Shown: piece by piece, positions 40,551-49,460 of the stretch
Layout of the letters: every line of letters begins with the position of its first letter
How positions within the stretch are numbered: position 1 is the stretch's first letter
DNA from: CBDBEU01 sp965204565
GTDB lineage: Bacteria > Pseudomonadota > Alphaproteobacteria > Rhizobiales > TMED25
NCBI GenBank assembly: GCA_965204565.1
Contig: CBDBEU010000003.1
Span: 372,001-436,000, forward strand
Reading direction: 5' to 3'
Length of the DNA: 64,000 nt
Made by a program: the position numbers and the translations under genes
The notes under the pieces: model-generated
Seen by the model: the letters and a program-made list of their open reading frames with translations, nothing else
Database searches by the model: none
Told to the model about the DNA's origin: nothing

Positions 40551-41240
40551 CAAAAATGGTCAATTGCCACGGCAATCGCCACCGCAATGACCTTGACCGG
40601 ATGGTGGATGATGCGTGCCAGCATGCGAACATAAAGTCCGGTGAGGCCAGCAAGTTTGCTGCGGTCGAATTCGCTCGTTCCCGCAACTCTTTGCGCATTG
40701 GCGACGTCTTTGGCGCGCTTGTAGGTCTTGCCGATCATGCCGCCAAGCGCGGGCAGAAAGATCATCGCTGTCACCAGCGCGCCGGAAAGCACGATAATCA
40801 CCATGATCGGCAGGTAGTTCATGAACTCGCCCGCCATTCCCGGCCACATCAGCATTGGAAGAAATGCCGCCAGCGTGTAGGCTTGCCTGCGCTCCAGCCC
40901 TTCCGCCATTTTGCGATCATCGTATTCGACGATCACGATGGCCCCGTCCACCAGCATGCCGACAGTCAGCACCAGGCCGAACATGACCATCATGTTGACG
41001 ATAATGCCGAGAAGCCCGACCAACAGGAAACCGATCATGAATGATGTCGGAATGGCAATGCCGACCAACAGGGCCGAGCGCATGCCAAACGCCGCCACCA
41101 CGATCATCACCAGCGCGGTTGCCGTTATGATCGCCGATTGAAGCAATCCCAGGACCTCGAAGATGAAACGTGACTTGTCGAGCGTGTAGCCAATCTTGAT
41201 GGTGTCCGGCCAATCAGATGTGTATTCCTCGACCACCCGG
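40551..41240 (-). pseudogene. RND efflux pump permease, internal fragment with a deletion
   Basis: The minus-strand reading contains RND-family sequence: 'EYTSDWPDTIKIGYTLD', 'GLLQSAIITATALVMI', 'MVMFGLVLTVGMLVDGAIVI' and 'FLPMLMWPGMAGEFMNYLPI'. In intact pumps about 17 residues lie between 'YTLAA' and 'FLPML'; here they are missing, as if a deletion joined two TLAA repeats. The fragment is fused in frame at its 5' side to an IS21 istB piece and its 3' end is lost in debris near 40550. It is non-functional. Confidence 0.82.
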
Positions 41241-41539
41241 CGCACCATGGTCTCGTTCACTTCGCCGGAAGCAGGGTCGAACCCGGCCGGGACCTTGCAG
41301 GCAGGGAAGCGGGCTGCCTTCATCCGGCAGGCGACGGACCGGACCTCGCGTTCGGCGATCTCGGCCTTGAGAAGCTGCGAGAGGATGGGGAGCGCCGTAT
41401 CGAAGGCGGGCGCGCCCCGTTCGATGAGATCTCCGGCGGCCCGGGCCATGCCGTACATCCTGACGGAGCGCAGCATGACCATGACGGCGGCGCTTGCAGG
41501 GTCATGACGCAAGAGAGCCCTCCTTGCCGCGAAGGGCAT
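41240..41539 (-). mobile_element. IS21-family istB 5' remnant
   Basis: About 100 codons match the N-terminus of IstB ('VMLRSVRMYGMARAAGDLIERG', 'QLLKAEIAEREVRSVACRMKAARFP', 'EVNETMV'). The Walker A motif that should follow is absent because the frame passes into the RND fragment. Together with the istA remnant at 33100-33360 it shows IS21 elements once resided here. Confidence 0.8.
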
Positions 41540-41586
41540 CGTAGCGGGCCTGGTCGACCTTCGGCTCTAGGGCCTGTGGGGCATCA

Positions 41587-42049
41587 ATGGCAGTGATACG
41601 GGTCGGCTTGCCGTCGATCGGCCGGCGCCACGGCTTCGTCCGGACATGGATCGTCACCGACGCCGCCCGGCATGACGGACGCGTAGCGGGCGGGCTTCCG
41701 GATCAGGCGAACACCGGCTCGACTGCACACCGGCTCGACTGTCCGGGCGGACACGGCGTATCGGTCTCAGAAGAACGAGAAGAAAATCGCCCGGGCCGGG
41801 CTGACCTCGAAGGTCCGTTTCCGCCGCCCGCCCGGCAAGCCGATGCCCGTGCATCACGAGAGGGCCAATGCCGTAGGGTCGAAGGTCCGATCCGCGATCG
41901 AACATCCCTTCGCCGGGATGAAGGCACGAATGGGGCTCTTCGTCCGCACCATCGGCATCGACCGGGCGAGGGCCAGGATCGGCATGGCCAACATCGCAGT
42001 CAACATGAAACGGCTCCTGTTCCGGGAGCGCAAAGGCGCCGTGGCATAG
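41587..42049 (+). mobile_element. IS5-family transposase C-terminal remnant
   Basis: In frames of the plus strand the end of an IS5 transposase is visible: 'MPVHHERANAVGSKVRSAIEHPFAGMKARMGL', 'RTIGIDRARARIGMANIAVNMKRL'. The upstream part from about 41587 is in other frames and the N-terminus is missing. Decayed. Confidence 0.75.
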
Positions 42050-42398
42050 CCCGGTCCCGGCGAAACCGAATCCCGAACCACAACCCAGGCAAAGGGCCGA
42101 CACGCATCGCGGCCGTAAAGGCGCTCTCGTCACCCGATTCCAGGCAGAAGACAGGGGGCTGCAGGGTGTCCATCCGTTGCGCCGTGTTGAGTGAAGGTTG
42201 CCGGTATTCATATTTGACGCCATATGGCGGCGGAACCGTTGGGGGGACTTGAGTGAGCGGTCGATTCCCGGGTTGTTACCCGGTACCGGATGCCGTCATT
42301 CACAAAGACTGATGTGTCGGAATCGGCTATAGACAAACAGTCCCAACGGGCTTGATGGGGCGATGAAAGTTTAAACGTCACAGAAGGTGGAGGTGCGC
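42050..42398. other. Intergenic region upstream of aldo/keto reductase
   Basis: No gene recognised. The first part is probably the end of the IS5 remnant. The last ~150 bp should contain the promoter of the aldo/keto reductase gene. A short inverted pair, CCCGGGTTGTTACCCGG, lies near 42280. Confidence 0.45.
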
Positions 42399-43394
42399 AT
42401 GCGCTATCGGAGACTGGGTCGGACCGGCCTTGAAGTTTCGGAAGTCGGATTTGGGGGCGCCGGGGTCGGTCATGTATGGGGAGAGACCAGCGATCGCGAG
42501 TGTGAAAGGGCGATCCGCATTGCGGTCGAACTCGGGATCAATTTCTTCGATACCTCGCCTATGTATGGCGGCGGCAAGTCGGAGGAAAATCTCGGAGTTG
42601 GACTTTCCGGCCTGCGCGAAAAGGTAAATCTGGCAACCAAGGTGCGCCTGCACAGTGAAGAGGAACTCTCGGATCTGAAGAACGCAATTCGCCGATCTGT
42701 TGAGGAAAGTCTGAAGCGCCTCAAGACCGAACGTATCGATGTTCTACAGATACATCATCAGGTTGGGCCAAAGCGCGGCCAATATCTCGCGGTGGCATCC
42801 CCGCCCCGTTACGCGCTTTTGCTGACAGCCGAAGACTGCCTGGCATTCGCCGAAGCGGCACAGGGCCTGATTGACGATGGCACGGTTGGATATCTCGGTA
42901 TTACGGCTTGGGACGGCGACGGCGAAGTGGTCAGGGCTCTTCTGGAGAGCGGTGTCTTTGCTACAGCCCAGGTGCTTTACAATCTGGTCAATCAATCGGC
43001 TGGTGGACCTCCGCCGCCGGGGTTCGATGATGTGAATCAGGGGCAGGCGCTGGTCTCGGCTCGGGAAAACGATATCGGCGTCGTCGGCATTCGCTCTCAT
43101 GCGGCCGGAGCGCTTGCCGATCACCTCGATCGAGACGTGGCGCCGGGATCAGACGTTGCCCGCGATCACAAGCGTGCCGGCAGACTCTCCTATCTGCTAT
43201 CGGAGGAAATGCCAACGCTTTCCGCTGCGGCGCTGCGATTCTGTCTCGACAATCCGGCAATTTCGACGGTCACGCCAGGTGTCAAGAATGCTGCAGAAGT
43301 GCATGAAGCGGTGCGTGCTGTAGACATGCCGCCATTGACCGCGGAAGACATGGAAAAAATTTCTGCTCTTTATCACAATCAATTCTCGGGTTAG
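42399..43394 (+). CDS. Aldo/keto reductase family protein
   Basis: This 331-residue protein of the AKR superfamily has the catalytic Asp in 'FFDTSPMYGGGKSEE', Lys in 'LATKVRL', and His in 'LQIHHQV'. The Tyr is in the same 'SPMYGGG' block. It reduces or oxidises a carbonyl/alcohol with NADPH; some close relatives are L-fucose or D-threo-aldose dehydrogenases. The ATG at 42399 is preferred over GTG 42387 because GGAGG lies 6-10 bp upstream of it. It stands alone. Confidence 0.9.
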   Translation: MRYRRLGRTGLEVSEVGFGGAGVGHVWGETSDRECERAIRIAVELGINFFDTSPMYGGGKSEENLGVGLSGLREKVNLATKVRLHSEEELSDLKNAIRRSVEESLKRLKTERIDVLQIHHQVGPKRGQYLAVASPPRYALLLTAEDCLAFAEAAQGLIDDGTVGYLGITAWDGDGEVVRALLESGVFATAQVLYNLVNQSAGGPPPPGFDDVNQGQALVSARENDIGVVGIRSHAAGALADHLDRDVAPGSDVARDHKRAGRLSYLLSEEMPTLSAAALRFCLDNPAISTVTPGVKNAAEVHEAVRAVDMPPLTAEDMEKISALYHNQFSG

Positions 43395-43697
43395 ATCAAG
43401 TGCATGTGCACGGGTGGGGGCGGTTTCGCATCGTGTGCACACGAGGTGTGCGGGCCGTTTGGCGAATAATTGGCCATGGGGGCTTTCGCGGCTGGCAATT
43501 GCTGCCCGTTCCGTGCGATAATATGATTTCAGTTTGCGTCGCGGGGGCGACCAGGCACGCAAGCGTGGTATATTCGAGCAGTGGTTTCGGATAGTGCTTT
43601 CGTGTGGGGTTGCCATTCGGTCCGCAATGGATGACGGGACCCGGCACTTCAATTTAAGATGCCTGCCGCCCGAATGTGGGCGTATATTGGAGGTAGG
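43395..43697. other. Intergenic region upstream of infA
   Basis: No gene recognised in this ~300-bp stretch. It contains repeated GTGCA/TGTGCAC words near 43400-43445 and should carry the infA promoter, which I could not place exactly. Confidence 0.45.
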
Positions 43698-43970
43698 ATG
43701 GCAAAAGAGGAACTGCTGGAGCTCGAGGGTGTGGTGACTGACGTACTACCCGACGCCCGTTTCCGGGTGAAATTGGACAATGAGCACCAGATCGTTGCTT
43801 ATACAGCCGGGAAAATGAAGAGGCATCGTATTCGCACCCTAGTGGGGGATCGTGTCACTGTGGAAATGACGCTTTATGATCTGGACAAGGGGCGTATCGT
43901 CTTTCGTCACAAGGATGAACGAGCACCAGCGACCCGCGCCCAGGCCCGACGCAATTTTCGCCGCCGTTGA
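43698..43970 (+). CDS. infA: Translation initiation factor IF-1
   Basis: This 90-residue S1/OB-fold protein contains the IF-1 signature blocks 'MAKEELLELEGVV', 'YTAGKMKRHRIRTLVGDRVTVEMT' and 'LDKGRI'. It binds the ribosomal A site during initiation. The ATG at 43698 follows GGAGGTAG. The Arg-rich tail makes it longer than the 72-residue E. coli protein, seen in other alphaproteobacteria. It overlaps no neighbour and is followed after 15 bp by a small zinc-ribbon gene, probably cotranscribed. Confidence 0.95.
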   Translation: MAKEELLELEGVVTDVLPDARFRVKLDNEHQIVAYTAGKMKRHRIRTLVGDRVTVEMTLYDLDKGRIVFRHKDERAPATRAQARRNFRRR

Positions 43971-43985
43971 ACGAGTATCATTCTG

Positions 43986-44177
43986 ATGAGCAAAGCACCG
44001 CCCGAAATGGCGCATGAAGAAGACGACAGCGACACCGATGAGTACCAACCGCGCGGCATGACGCCGAAAATGCGCCATTGTCTGCGTTGCCGGACGTCGT
44101 TCCTTTCTGAATGGTCCGGCGAAAGAATCTGCCGTAAGTGCAAATCCACCATTGCGTGGCGGCAGGGCTGGTCCTAA
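43986..44177 (+). CDS. Small zinc-ribbon protein
   Basis: This 63-residue protein has an acidic N-terminus and two CxxC pairs (Cys32/Cys35 and Cys49/Cys52) forming a zinc ribbon ('CLRCRTSFLSEWSGERICRKC'). Function unknown. The tight spacing after infA suggests a shared transcript and perhaps a ribosome- or nucleic-acid-related role, which is inference. Confidence 0.75.
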   Translation: MSKAPPEMAHEEDDSDTDEYQPRGMTPKMRHCLRCRTSFLSEWSGERICRKCKSTIAWRQGWS

Positions 44178-44587
44178 GCGCGCGAGCCGTTCGCTCGGTA
44201 TCCGGGGTCTTCCCGGCATTTGTCAGCCTGCACCTCACACAGGCCGGCCCGCATATGAAGCGTGCGCGGCCACATTGCTGCCGCGTCACTTCCCGGTTGT
44301 GACCAGCTCTTTAAACTCAGGCGGGCACGCATTTCCATGCCGCAAAGGGTCAATTTGTCGCCAATCAGTCTACAGACGATCAGTGACAATATTCTTGACA
44401 GACAGGTGGCCTCTCTATGTCACTGCTTGTCTATATGAGGCCATAGGATTGAAATCGGGAAACGCATTGCCAATCACCGAGCCGGCTGATCATATCGAAC
44501 ATACCGGGCCGGAGATCCCAATAAAGCCATCCCCCAACCTGCCCGGTGCATAACCCCGACGAAATTAAAGCCCATGACTACAATCCA
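44178..44587. other. Intergenic region, nothing identified
   Basis: 410 bp between the zinc-ribbon gene and IS copy 3. Open frames here lack family features, and no RNA gene or clear repeat was seen. Confidence 0.45.
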
Positions 44588-45404
44588 GGGTCTGGCCTCA
44601 TTATAGCCACGAGATGAGTGCTGCGGCGCGCGCGATAGCTGCCATGACGTTTTTAATGTTGCGCTCGAAGTGCGTTGCGATGCGCCGCCGGTCTTTGAGG
44701 CGGTGAGAAATGCGCTCGATGATATCTCGCTCACTGTAGATGGCCTGATCGTAGGGATATCGGCTCTTGCGGTTCTTTCGCGGCGGTATGACGGGCCCGG
44801 TCCCGCGCTCTTCAAGCCATTCGCGCAGTTTCCGGCCTTCACGGCCTTTGTCGGCGGCAGGTTCGGCGGATGGCGGCATGGCCTCGATGCAGCGCTGTGC
44901 GACCTTGCAATCATGCACGTTTCCGGGCGTCGGGAGCAGGACGCAATTGACAAAACACGGGGCGGCCCTTGTGGTCGCAGACGGCGTGGAGCCGGGTGTT
45001 GCGTCCGCCTTCGGTGCGGCCGATACCATGGGCCAGGGCCCCTTTTCCGCCGCCGGCGCCGCGATGAACCCTGATGCAGGAACTGTCGATGAACAGCCGG
45101 TCAGGCGTATTCTCGGCGCCTCCTGCCGGAGCGCTGAAGATACCTTCCCGTATACACCGCGCTCGGCCCGGCGACCGCCACAGCGCAGCGCATGGACGAT
45201 CCCGCTCGGCACAGGACGATCATCAACTGTTTCCGGGCGCTTCCTGCCGCGCATATGGGTCGGCAGGAAGCGGCGGAAGCGGCGCGATCCGGGCCCGCCG
45301 AGAATCGGAAAACCGGAAGAAATCATACATCCCGTTACCTCCTCATCGGAGTCAGCGAACCATCCCCGGATCAAATCGGGAAGACAATTATCGGGACCGG
45401 AACC
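44588..45404 (-). mobile_element. IS5-type element, decayed copy 3 without the protease
   Basis: It shares both ends and the transposase sequence with the protease-bearing copies but lacks the AT-rich cassette. The C-terminal transposase blocks are better preserved ('LREWLEERGTGPVIPPRKNRK', 'RISHRLKDRRRIATHFERNIKN'). The segment corresponding to 'KTLFNRFVNW' is deleted between two GGCCGA words, and the long open frame at 44601-45452 mixes reading frames. The right end is degenerate (CCGGAACC for CCAGACCC). It is inactive. Confidence 0.82.
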
Positions 45405-45566
45405 TAATGCCTGGATGCCGATATTTCTTGATCGGGCCTGGCACAGATCCAAGCTTTACCTGCCCGGCCATTGCCTGGGTCGGAAGGTCGGGGCACCATA
45501 GTGACCCGCCCGAAGATCGATGGGCATTGGGCGCCTTTTCGGCGAGGTGAGGATCCAAATCAAGCG

Positions 45567-46769
45567 ATGGCAGAAGCGGTCTATCTGCAACCGGGAGAAA
45601 TCGGCAAGCTGGCGCTAAAAAACCGATTGGTGCGCGCGGCAACGTCCGAAGCGATGGCAGGCGAGGGCGGTGCAGTCACCGACAGCCTGATAGGGCTCTA
45701 TCGTGATCTGGCAAAGGGCGGTGCGGGGCTGATCATCACCGGCCACATGTTCGTCGAGCCGCGTGGACAATACACGCCCCGCCAGACCGGCATTCACCGC
45801 GACAATCTGGTCGCTCGCCTACGGGCGCTGACCGACGCAGTGCATGAGCATGGCGGTGTGATCTTTGCCGAGCTCGCCCATGCCGGTAGCCAGTCGCTCA
45901 TCCCGCAGGTGACGCCAATCGCGCCCTCGGTGATCCCCAATGCGATCTTCGCGCGCCAGCCGGTGGAGATGACCGAGCGTGATATCGGTGAGGTGGTTGC
46001 ATCGTTTGGCAAGGCCGCCACGCGCGCCAGACAGGCAGGCTTCGATGGCATTCATATTCATGGCGGCAATGGCTATCTGATTTCGGAATTTTCATCTCCC
46101 CATGCCAACCGCCGTCAGGATAAATGGGGCGGCGATGCGTACCGCCGCAGCGCTTTTGTGAATGCTGTCTATAAGGCGGTCCGCTCAAGCGTTGGCCTCG
46201 ACATGCCAGTGACCGCGCGGCTTGGTATTGCCGACGCGGTGAGCGACGGGCTGGGCATCGAGGAAAGTGTCGGGCGGGTGAAGGCGCTCGCCGAGGCAGG
46301 TCTTGATGGCATTGAGACCACCTGCGGGGTGATGACCACATATGTTGAAAACATCCGGCCCTATGTCGCGGTGAGCTTGGGCCGGGCTCTGGCGACCGGG
46401 CTGGTGCCGCGCCTGTTTGAGCCGGCCGGCGCGGAGGCCTATTACCGCGAATTTGCCAGAAGCATCAGCCAGGCGGTCGATATTCCGGTCATTCTGGTTG
46501 GGGGCATTCGCACCACCGACACGATGCAAGACGTGCTCGAAAGCGGCGATGCGGATTTCCTCGCCATGGCGCGGCCATTCATTCGCGAGCCCGATATTGC
46601 GCGCCGGATCACCGCCGGGCGGCGGGGAATGGTTGATTGTGTGTCGTGCAATATCTGCCTGATGCATGATGGCACCGATCCACTCAGATGCTGGCGCAAG
46701 AAGCCCCGCGATCTGGCGTTCCACGTTTATTGCAAATTGTGGCGTGATCGCCGCCGGCCATCAGTTTAG
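45567..46769 (+). CDS. Old-yellow-enzyme-like NADH:flavin oxidoreductase
   Basis: This ~400-residue FMN TIM barrel resembles old yellow enzymes and 2,4-dienoyl-CoA-reductase-type proteins: 'LKNRLVRAATSEAMAG' at the start, 'FAELAHAGSQ', the active-site region 'GFDGIHIHGGNGYLISEF', 'SPHANRRQDKWGG' and the C-terminal 'SCNICL'. It probably reduces an activated C=C bond with NAD(P)H. The start at 45567 is the best family N-terminus but its ribosome site is weak; the 5' flank is altered by IS copy 3, 160 bp away. Confidence 0.88.
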   Translation: MAEAVYLQPGEIGKLALKNRLVRAATSEAMAGEGGAVTDSLIGLYRDLAKGGAGLIITGHMFVEPRGQYTPRQTGIHRDNLVARLRALTDAVHEHGGVIFAELAHAGSQSLIPQVTPIAPSVIPNAIFARQPVEMTERDIGEVVASFGKAATRARQAGFDGIHIHGGNGYLISEFSSPHANRRQDKWGGDAYRRSAFVNAVYKAVRSSVGLDMPVTARLGIADAVSDGLGIEESVGRVKALAEAGLDGIETTCGVMTTYVENIRPYVAVSLGRALATGLVPRLFEPAGAEAYYREFARSISQAVDIPVILVGGIRTTDTMQDVLESGDADFLAMARPFIREPDIARRITAGRRGMVDCVSCNICLMHDGTDPLRCWRKKPRDLAFHVYCKLWRDRRRPSV

Positions 46770-46915
46770 ACTCGCTTTTGACCGGGTGAGAGGGAACCTG
46801 CATCGCCTCCATGATGACATCGGATATTGGCTGGCGTGGCATTTCACCCCGTTCTGTCCTAGGCTTGACCCATTCTCAAGCCGCAAAATTGGAACAGAAT
46901 TGAAGGAGGTGAGAA

Positions 46916-48160
46916 ATGAAGATCGAAGGAGTAACGTCTTCGGTGCCGCAGCCGCTTGCCAATTACACCGAGGCGTTCAAGGTTGGTCCCTGGGTATTCG
47001 CCGCCGGCCAGTTGCCGAGCGACTTCAAATCGGGAGTGGCGCCGGAGGCGCGCAAGGGCGATGAGTTTCCCTATTACGGCTCCGACATCAAGCTTCAGAC
47101 CCGCTATGTGCTGGAGAACCTGAAGACCACCTTCAAGGCCGCCGGCTCATCACTCGACGATGTGGTCAAGGCCCAGGTGTTCCTGATGGACCTCGATGAT
47201 TTCGCCGGGTTCGACGAGGTGTGGAAGGAGTATTTCAAAACCCCGCCGCCGCGCACCACCGTGGGCACCACCGGGCTTCTGGTGAAAGACACACTGATCG
47301 AGATCGATCTGATCGGCGTCCAGTCCGGAACCGGGCGCAAGGCCATCACCTCGTCGATCCCGCAGCCGCTTGCCAGTTACGCCGAGGCGTTCACGGTAGG
47401 TCCCTGGGTCTTCGCCGCTGGCCAGTTGCCGAGCGACTTCAAATCGGGAGTGGCGCCGGAGGCGCGCAAGAGCGATGAGTTTCCCTATTACGGCTCCGAC
47501 ATCAAGCTTCAGACCCGCTATGTGCTGGAGAACCTGAAGACCACCTTCAAGGCCGCCGGCTCATCACTCGACGATGTGGTCAAGGCCCAGATATTCCTGA
47601 TGGACCTTGATGATTTCGCCGGGTTCGACGAGGTGTGGAAGGAGTATTTCAAAACCCCGCCGCCGCGCACCACCGTGGGCACCACCGGGCTTCTGGTGAA
47701 AGACACACTGATCGAGATCGACCTGATCGGCGTCAAGTCCGGAACCGAGCGCAAGGCCATCACCTCGTCGATCCCGCAGCCGCTTGCCAATTACACCGAG
47801 GCGTTTCAGGCCGCGGGGCTGGTGTTTGCCGCCGGACAGCTTGCCACCGACTGGAAGCACGGCGTGGCACCTGAAGCGCAGGTCAATCCGCTGTTCCCCT
47901 ATTACGGCTCCGACATCAAGCTTCAGACCCGCTACATCCTTGAGAATCTGCAAACCACCTTCAAGGCCGCCGGATCGTCGCTCGATCACGTGATCAAGGC
48001 TCAGGTGTTCCTGATGGATCTCAATGATTTCAACGGTTTTGATGAAGTCTGGCGAGAATACTTCAAGACCCCACCGCCGCGCACCACGATCGGCACAACC
48101 GGACTTCTGGTTCCAGGCACGCTGGTCGAGATCGACCTGATCGGAACGACCAGGGACTAG
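46916..48160 (+). CDS. Triple-domain RidA (YjgF/YER057c) protein
   Basis: This 414-residue protein is three RidA domains in one chain, each of 138 residues. RidA proteins hydrolyse reactive enamine/imine intermediates and normally work as trimers of ~130-residue chains with active sites between subunits. Each domain keeps the conserved Arg (113, 251, 389 in 'PPRTT') and Glu (129, 267, 405 in 'EIDLIG'), so three active sites could form within a single chain. The DNA repeats with an exact 414-bp period; units 1 and 2 are almost identical, unit 3 more diverged. Ribosome site GGAGGTGAG. It precedes a terminator hairpin. Confidence 0.93.
   Translation: MKIEGVTSSVPQPLANYTEAFKVGPWVFAAGQLPSDFKSGVAPEARKGDEFPYYGSDIKLQTRYVLENLKTTFKAAGSSLDDVVKAQVFLMDLDDFAGFDEVWKEYFKTPPPRTTVGTTGLLVKDTLIEIDLIGVQSGTGRKAITSSIPQPLASYAEAFTVGPWVFAAGQLPSDFKSGVAPEARKSDEFPYYGSDIKLQTRYVLENLKTTFKAAGSSLDDVVKAQIFLMDLDDFAGFDEVWKEYFKTPPPRTTVGTTGLLVKDTLIEIDLIGVKSGTERKAITSSIPQPLANYTEAFQAAGLVFAAGQLATDWKHGVAPEAQVNPLFPYYGSDIKLQTRYILENLQTTFKAAGSSLDHVIKAQVFLMDLNDFNGFDEVWREYFKTPPPRTTIGTTGLLVPGTLVEIDLIGTTRD
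46946..48160 (+). repeat. Three in-frame 414-bp tandem repeats within the RidA gene
   Basis: The word CCGCAGCCGCTTGCC recurs at 46946, 47360 and 47774, exactly 414 bp apart, and long stretches between are identical in units 1 and 2. The differences between units 1 and 2 change only a handful of residues. This points to recent duplication or gene conversion of the first two units. Confidence 0.93.
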
Positions 48161-48189
48161 GCTGCAAGCACCTGGCAGCAAACCAGGAC

Positions 48190-48215
48190 GCGTGAGCCCG
48201 GTTCCGGGCTCACGC
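48190..48215. terminator. Bidirectional terminator hairpin
   Basis: GCGTGAGCCCGG and its exact reverse complement flank a TT loop between the convergent RidA and Rieske genes. It overlaps the last codon and stop of the Rieske gene. No T-run is visible, so its strength as an intrinsic terminator is uncertain. Confidence 0.7.
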
Positions 48216-49244
48216 GCCGGCTTCCATCGCGCGTACCAGTTGCGAACGCTCAACGCCCGACAATAGCTTGCGGTAAGCGATCGAGGCAGCATCGGGCACG
48301 CGCAAATGCAGCTCGTCGCGAATATGCGGCGGGATTTCCTCCGGCCTTTGTGTTTCGACCACACGCCGGTCCTGTTCCATGATTTCATCGAAGCCGGCGC
48401 CGATTTGCGCATCGGTCCTGTCCAGAGAATGATTGCGGGCGATGAAGCAGAACAGGCGCGTGCGCTTGGCATCGATCGGTGTGGCGATGAAGCTGAGAAT
48501 GGTGGCATCGCCCGGTTTGGAGTCGCCGCTTTCCGACCAGGTGCCGCCTTCAACGCCCTTGCCGTGCGCTTCGGCGATCATGCCTTCCGGCGTCACGGTT
48601 TTCTTGTCGTGGATCATGAAAGGAAAGCACAGCGTGTATTTCCTGAGCCGCGCGCCGTCGTCATAAGTGTATTCAAGCCCGGTGTCGGTGTAGCTGACGT
48701 CGTGATCCTTGATCACCGGGCCGTCGGCCAGTTCGGTAAAACCCTTGTGGACGAAGTTGAAATGCGAAAAGTCCATGGCGTTTTCAATCGCACGGCCCGC
48801 TGACGTATTCCAGGAATAGCTGCCGGCCATGAATACGCGAAAGTCCGGATTGTTCCAGGCATCATCCGCCCAGGTCGGGAATTCCTGTACCGGTTCAGCC
48901 ATCGCCACCCATACCAGGCCATACTCCTCGCGCACCTTGAAAGTGATGGCGCAGGCCTTTTTCGGAATGGTGGCGCCTTTCTGCAGCGCCGGGATGTGAA
49001 CACACGCGCCGGTGCGGTCGTACTGCCAGCCATGATAGGGGCAGGTCAGCCGGCCGTTCTCGACCCGGCCGCCCGAAAGCTCCGCTCCACGGTGGATGCA
49101 CAGATCCTTGAAGGCAACGGCCCCCTCGTCGTCGCGAAAGGCAACAACGCGTTCGCCTAGAATAATGAACTGTTGTGGCTCCTGGGTGATTTCATCAATC
49201 GTCGCAATCGGATGCCAATGCTGCTCAAGCGAAACCCTGCCCAT
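48210..49244 (-). CDS. Rieske non-haem iron oxygenase, alpha subunit
   Basis: This 344-residue protein has a Rieske cluster (Cys49-x-His51 and Cys68-x2-His71) and mononuclear iron ligands around 'NAMDFSHFNFVH' (His161, His166), the layout of vanillate-demethylase/phthalate-type oxygenases. It needs a separate reductase, which is not seen nearby. The start at 49244 follows GGAGG; upstream ATGs lack a site. It is probably an O- or N-dealkylase or ring hydroxylase of the catabolic island. Confidence 0.9.
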   Translation of the reverse strand: MGRVSLEQHWHPIATIDEITQEPQQFIILGERVVAFRDDEGAVAFKDLCIHRGAELSGGRVENGRLTCPYHGWQYDRTGACVHIPALQKGATIPKKACAITFKVREEYGLVWVAMAEPVQEFPTWADDAWNNPDFRVFMAGSYSWNTSAGRAIENAMDFSHFNFVHKGFTELADGPVIKDHDVSYTDTGLEYTYDDGARLRKYTLCFPFMIHDKKTVTPEGMIAEAHGKGVEGGTWSESGDSKPGDATILSFIATPIDAKRTRLFCFIARNHSLDRTDAQIGAGFDEIMEQDRRVVETQRPEEIPPHIRDELHLRVPDAASIAYRKLLSGVERSQLVRAMEAGA

Positions 49245-49460
49245 TTGCGCCTCCATCGCAGGCAATGCCGCATCGGCCACCTTGTGGGGTCTTCTGAGCA
49301 CGCCGCTAAAAAGATATCATGATTTGCCGTCCATTGGAATTGACGCCGGCGGTGCCCGGTTTGACAGGATTTGGGCTGGCCAATAGTCTGAAATCTGAAA
49401 TCAAAAGGCTGGCGGAGTTCACATCCGCGCCATCAAGGTCGGTCGCGCGGAGGGACGTAG

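Noticed and set aside
44601..45452. A 283-codon open frame in IS copy 3 that could be taken as an intact transposase
   Set aside because: Only the C-terminal part reads the IS5 blocks in frame. The middle reads them in a shifted frame and the YNRFVRW region is deleted, so it is a decayed copy.
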